Assembly (NCBI GenBank): GCA_016930695.1
Contig: JAFGGD010000057.1
Span: forward strand, 1-36,106
Direction of reading: 5' to 3'
DNA: 36,106 nt
Origin: Candidatus Eisenbacteria bacterium
GTDB lineage: Bacteria > Orphanbacterota > Orphanbacteria > Orphanbacterales > Orphanbacteraceae
The translations under genes were made by a program, and so were the position numbers. Below the pieces are notes generated by a model. That model saw only the letters and a program-made list of their open reading frames with translations. It was not told the origin of the DNA and did not search any database. Within the stretch, counting starts at the first letter, position 1; each line of letters begins with the position of its first letter. Below are positions 34,210 through 36,106 of the stretch, in pieces.

Positions 34210-34668
34210 TCTCCCATACAAAAAAACGAAGCCGAAACCTCTAAAAACCGTGGTTCATCAACCAAGAACCGTCAACGGACGCGATGGCGCCTCTCGGGAT
34301 CTTGATCGGGAACAACTCCATGTTGGATAAGAAGTTCACATGGGCTCCAGACGGAGCCGGCACGGTTTACGATAAAACAACCCCACCCCGTTTCCGGTTC
34401 GGAAACGGAAAAACCACCATTCCGTAGAACGACTCTCTGTCGGCTCGTGGTGCTTGATGTCGCTTGGGGAAGCGTTTGAATGTGCGATACGAAACGACAG
34501 TCTATCATAAAGGTGCTCCATTAGCAAAGGTTTTTTACGTTCCGACGTCGCTTTTTTGTGTGTCATGGATCTCGCGCAGCCCGAAAGGTCCCGTTCGTCC
34601 GCCCCCGCCCCCCGCACTCGCGCGGGTTCTTCCCTCCGGACACGGTGGTTTCCCCGGGAGGGAAAGGG
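34210..34668. other. relatively AT-rich non-coding stretch
   Basis: About 460 bp with visibly lower GC than the flanks and no supported gene. Short ORFs on both strands (for example 34272-34508 and 34336-34617, minus) have no family features and no good ribosome sites. Hairpins seen: CCGTTTCCG-GTT-CGGAAACGG (34388-34408, perfect 9 bp) and GGCTCC-AGAC-GGAGCC (34343-34358). Neither has a following T-tract. A TATGAT at 34669-34674 could be the -10 of the glycosyltransferase gene, but its -35 (TGGTTT, 34646) is weak. Confidence 0.5.
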
Positions 34669-34691
34669 TATGATCGGCGTGGAGAAAAGAG

Positions 34692-35480
34692 GTGCCGGTG
34701 GAGAAGATCGCGGGAAAAGTGACCGTCGTCATGCCCGCCTTCAACGCGGAGGCGACTCTGGAGCGCACTTTCCGGGACATCCCGGAAGGGGTGGTGGACG
34801 AGATCATCCTGACCGACGACGGCAGCGCGGACAGGACCGCCGAGATCGCCGGGCGACTCGGCATGGTCGTCCTCCGGCACCAAGAGAACCGGGGGTACGG
34901 GGCGAATCAAAAAACCTGCTACGATGCGGCGCTCGCCCGCGGCGCTACCGTGGTTGTGATGATCCACCCCGACTACCAATACGATCCCCGCGTGATCCCC
35001 TTCGCCGTCGGCTTTCTCGATACGGGCATCTGCGACGTGGTGATCGGCTCCCGCATCCGCACCCGACGGGAAACGCTGGACTCGGGGATGCCGGCCTGGA
35101 AATACGTCAGTAACCGCGCTCTTACTTTTATTGAAAACTTATTATTGGGACAGAACTTAGGAGATTTTCACTCCGGCTTTCGCGTCTTCCGCCGGGAGGT
35201 CCTCGAGACGATCGACTACCGCGGGAATTCGGACGATTTCGTCTTCGACACCCAGGTCCTCGCCCAGGCGGTCTTTTTCGGATTTCGTATCGGCGACGTG
35301 CCGATCCCTTCCCGCTACTTCCCGGAAGCCTCTTCGATCGGGTTCCGGCGGAGCGTGACCTACGGGCTTCAGACACTCGGCGTGATGGGGAGTTTCCTTC
35401 TGCATCGCGCCGGTTGGATCCGATCGCCTCTTTTCCGGCGGGCCGTCGCCGCGGGCGCCTCTTCACCTATCTCCTCTTAG
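34692..35480 (+). CDS. family 2 glycosyltransferase, polyprenyl-phosphate sugar transferase-like
   Basis: A 262-residue GT-A fold enzyme, probably transferring a sugar from a nucleotide donor to a lipid phosphate or glycan at the inner membrane face. Conserved blocks: [15 protein letters not shown] (donor entry), [26 protein letters not shown], and [11 protein letters not shown] in place of the usual DADLQ-type metal motif. IGSRI and [15 protein letters not shown] follow, then an [16 protein letters not shown] segment. A hydrophobic C-terminus contains no clear transmembrane pair. The start is GTG 34692 after GGAG (34681-34684). An AT-rich patch (35117-35170) with three TTA leucine codons interrupts the otherwise GC-rich reading frame. 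No other cell-envelope sugar genes are adjacent. Confidence 0.85.
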   Translation: MPVEKIAGKVTVVMPAFNAEATLERTFRDIPEGVVDEIILTDDGSADRTAEIAGRLGMVVLRHQENRGYGANQKTCYDAALARGATVVVMIHPDYQYDPRVIPFAVGFLDTGICDVVIGSRIRTRRETLDSGMPAWKYVSNRALTFIENLLLGQNLGDFHSGFRVFRREVLETIDYRGNSDDFVFDTQVLAQAVFFGFRIGDVPIPSRYFPEASSIGFRRSVTYGLQTLGVMGSFLLHRAGWIRSPLFRRAVAAGASSPISS

Positions 35481-35561
35481 AGAAACCGGTTGGACGAACC
35501 GGGCCCGGCCCGGCCTTCTTCGGCCCGCGCGGGGTCCCATGCGGCCGGCCGTATTTTGGGG

Positions 35562-35590
35562 TTGATAACCAGACATTTGTGTAGTATGTT
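35562..35590 (+). promoter_or_regulatory. sigma70-type promoter of the 85-residue protein gene
   Basis: TTGATA (35562-35567) and TATGTT (35585-35590) are separated by 17 bp. The predicted start near 35597 is followed at once by GAGGGA and the ATG at 35614, so the leader would be only about 17 nt. A small hairpin, CCGGTT/AACCGG (35486-35502), lies upstream after the glycosyltransferase stop. Confidence 0.65.
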
Positions 35591-35613
35591 GATGGTGCCG
35601 AGGGAACCGAATC

Positions 35614-35871
35614 ATGCGTGTGGAATCGATCGGGGAGAGGATCAAGGTGCGGGCCGATTTCGAAGGGGGGCGGGTGACACCGCTCCTTTTCAAACGGAAC
35701 GGCCGCAGGCATCGGATCGGGGAGGTGAACCTCCGTTGGGAGGATCGGGAGGGGGGGCGGAAGCTGCACTATTTTTCCGTGACCGACGACGCGGGAGACG
35801 TCTACCAGCTGCATCTGGACGGCGCGGACATGGAGTGGCGTCTGGACTTCGTTATGCTCGAGGGGGCGTGA
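35614..35871 (+). CDS. small conserved-looking protein of unknown function (85 residues)
   Basis: ATG 35614 follows GAGGGA with 8-nt spacing and has its own promoter. The 85 residues look like one compact beta-rich domain: alternating strands VRADFEGGRVTPLLFKRNG, HRIGEVNLRWEDREG, KLHYFSVTDDAGDVYQLHLD, and MEWRLDFVML. No signal peptide, membrane segment or cysteine is present. The pattern of a positively charged N-terminal strand, a W in the middle and a WRLDFV-type end resembles small domains of unknown function found in several phyla (DUF6504-like, tentative). Its stop codon forms the first base of the long inverted repeat that follows. Confidence 0.7.
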   Translation: MRVESIGERIKVRADFEGGRVTPLLFKRNGRRHRIGEVNLRWEDREGGRKLHYFSVTDDAGDVYQLHLDGADMEWRLDFVMLEGA

Positions 35872-36034
35872 TTCACGGAAGGATTCTGCTGCGGGTTCGA
35901 TACGCGAGCTGAGAGGCCGGTCTTCCTTCGCCCTCTTCCTCATCGTAGCTAGGGCTACGATTCCGGGAGCGGGCTCGTCCAGACCGGCCTCTCAGCTCGT
36001 GTCCCGAATCCTCGCGACGAATCCTTCCGCGAAT
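35871..36034. repeat. 164-nt near-symmetrical inverted repeat (long hairpin)
   Basis: Two arms of about 79 and 81 nt pair around a 4-nt centre. Outer block: 35871-35886 pairs with 36019-36034, 15 of 16 positions. Middle block: the 19-nt CGAGCTGAGAGGCCGGTCT (35905-35923) pairs perfectly with 35981-35999. Inner block: ATCGTAGC (35942-35949) pairs with GCTACGAT (35954-35961), loop TAGG. The two intervening segments are nearly equal in length on both arms (18 versus 19 nt each), giving internal loops. No T-tract follows. Candidates are a MITE-like element, a structured RNA, or a recombination or protein-binding site. Confidence 0.85.
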
Positions 36035-36052
36035 CCCGCCCCGGGAGTGCAT

Positions 36053-36106
36053 GGGAAAGGGGGAGAGGGAAGAGGGGGAATAAGGATAGAGAAAAGAGAA
36101 AAGAGA
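36053..36106 (+). repeat. polypurine tract at the window end
   Basis: 54 bases of G and A with only two T interruptions (36081 and 36087), reaching the window edge. It begins G-rich and becomes A-rich. Such tracts can form triplex or unusual duplex structures, or mark a leader region. What lies beyond is not visible. Confidence 0.7.

Noticed and set aside
34388-34408. Perfect 9-bp hairpin considered as a terminator
   Set aside because: No T-tract follows on either strand and no gene ends next to it.
34336-34617. 93-residue minus-strand ORF in the AT-rich island
   Set aside because: No family resemblance, crosses perfect hairpins, no plausible start signals.
35871-36034. Long hairpin considered as an integron attC site
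   Set aside because: The ends lack the RYYYAAC/GTTRRRY core sites, and there is no integrase or cassette array in view.

Overview
The window is GC-rich, densely packed bacterial chromosome. Nothing marks it as plasmid or phage, and I see no insertion sequence, CRISPR array, rRNA or tRNA gene. Gene content points to a Gram-negative-type cell: lipoprotein signals, a SurA/PrsA-like foldase, a SPOR protein, a peptidoglycan amidase, and secreted proteins with a shared C-terminal tail. The mix of selA, a membrane pyrophosphatase, ribosomal proteins with very long Ala/Glu tails, and secreted 'choice-of-anchor J' proteins ending in a W-G-x-V-K-x-x-aromatic-R tail suggests an uncultured FCB-group or neighbouring lineage (for example Eisenbacteria- or Krumholzibacteriota-like). 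That placement is inference.

Region 1 (1-9016) is a ten-gene plus-strand unit: prs, rplY, pth, hppA, rpsF, ssb, rpsR, a YybS-like membrane protein, rplI and a peptidyl-prolyl isomerase lipoprotein. It starts at a near-consensus sigma70-type promoter (TTGACC, 17 bp, TATACT at 361-389) and ends at a GC-rich hairpin with a T-rich tail (8986-9016). It combines PRPP supply, translation, peptidyl-tRNA recycling and ion pumping from pyrophosphate.

Region 2 (9043-13337) has a bifunctional-nuclease-family gene with its own promoter, a convergent amidase lipoprotein carrying a second, catalytically dead amidase-like domain, and a divergent isocitrate/isopropylmalate dehydrogenase-family gene closed by a strong terminator.

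Region 3 (13355-24963) is a tight eight-gene plus-strand run: a PP-loop tRNA-thiolation-like enzyme, dcd, selA, a degenerate-P-loop/TM/SPOR protein, smc, ftsY, a GAF-PAS-DHp-REC protein without a visible kinase ATPase domain, and a ferredoxin-NADP reductase-like flavoprotein.

Region 4 (24976-30232) holds a minus-strand SLC13-type transporter with RCK-like domains and a lipoprotein of the sulfatase fold with Thr at the nucleophile position, then plus-strand glutamine-dependent NAD+ synthetase with its own promoter and a curious overlapping mini-ORF leader.

Region 5 (30289-34209) is the most distinctive: three minus-strand paralogues in tandem, each with a signal peptide, an anchor-J/cleaved-adhesin-like domain, a six-cysteine PPC-like domain and the same C-terminal tail, each followed by its own terminator. 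Two of the terminators are nearly identical.

Region 6 (34210-36106) has a relatively AT-rich non-coding stretch, a family 2 glycosyltransferase with a rare-codon AT-rich patch, an 85-residue protein with its own promoter, a 164-nt nearly symmetrical inverted repeat, and a polypurine tract at the window edge.
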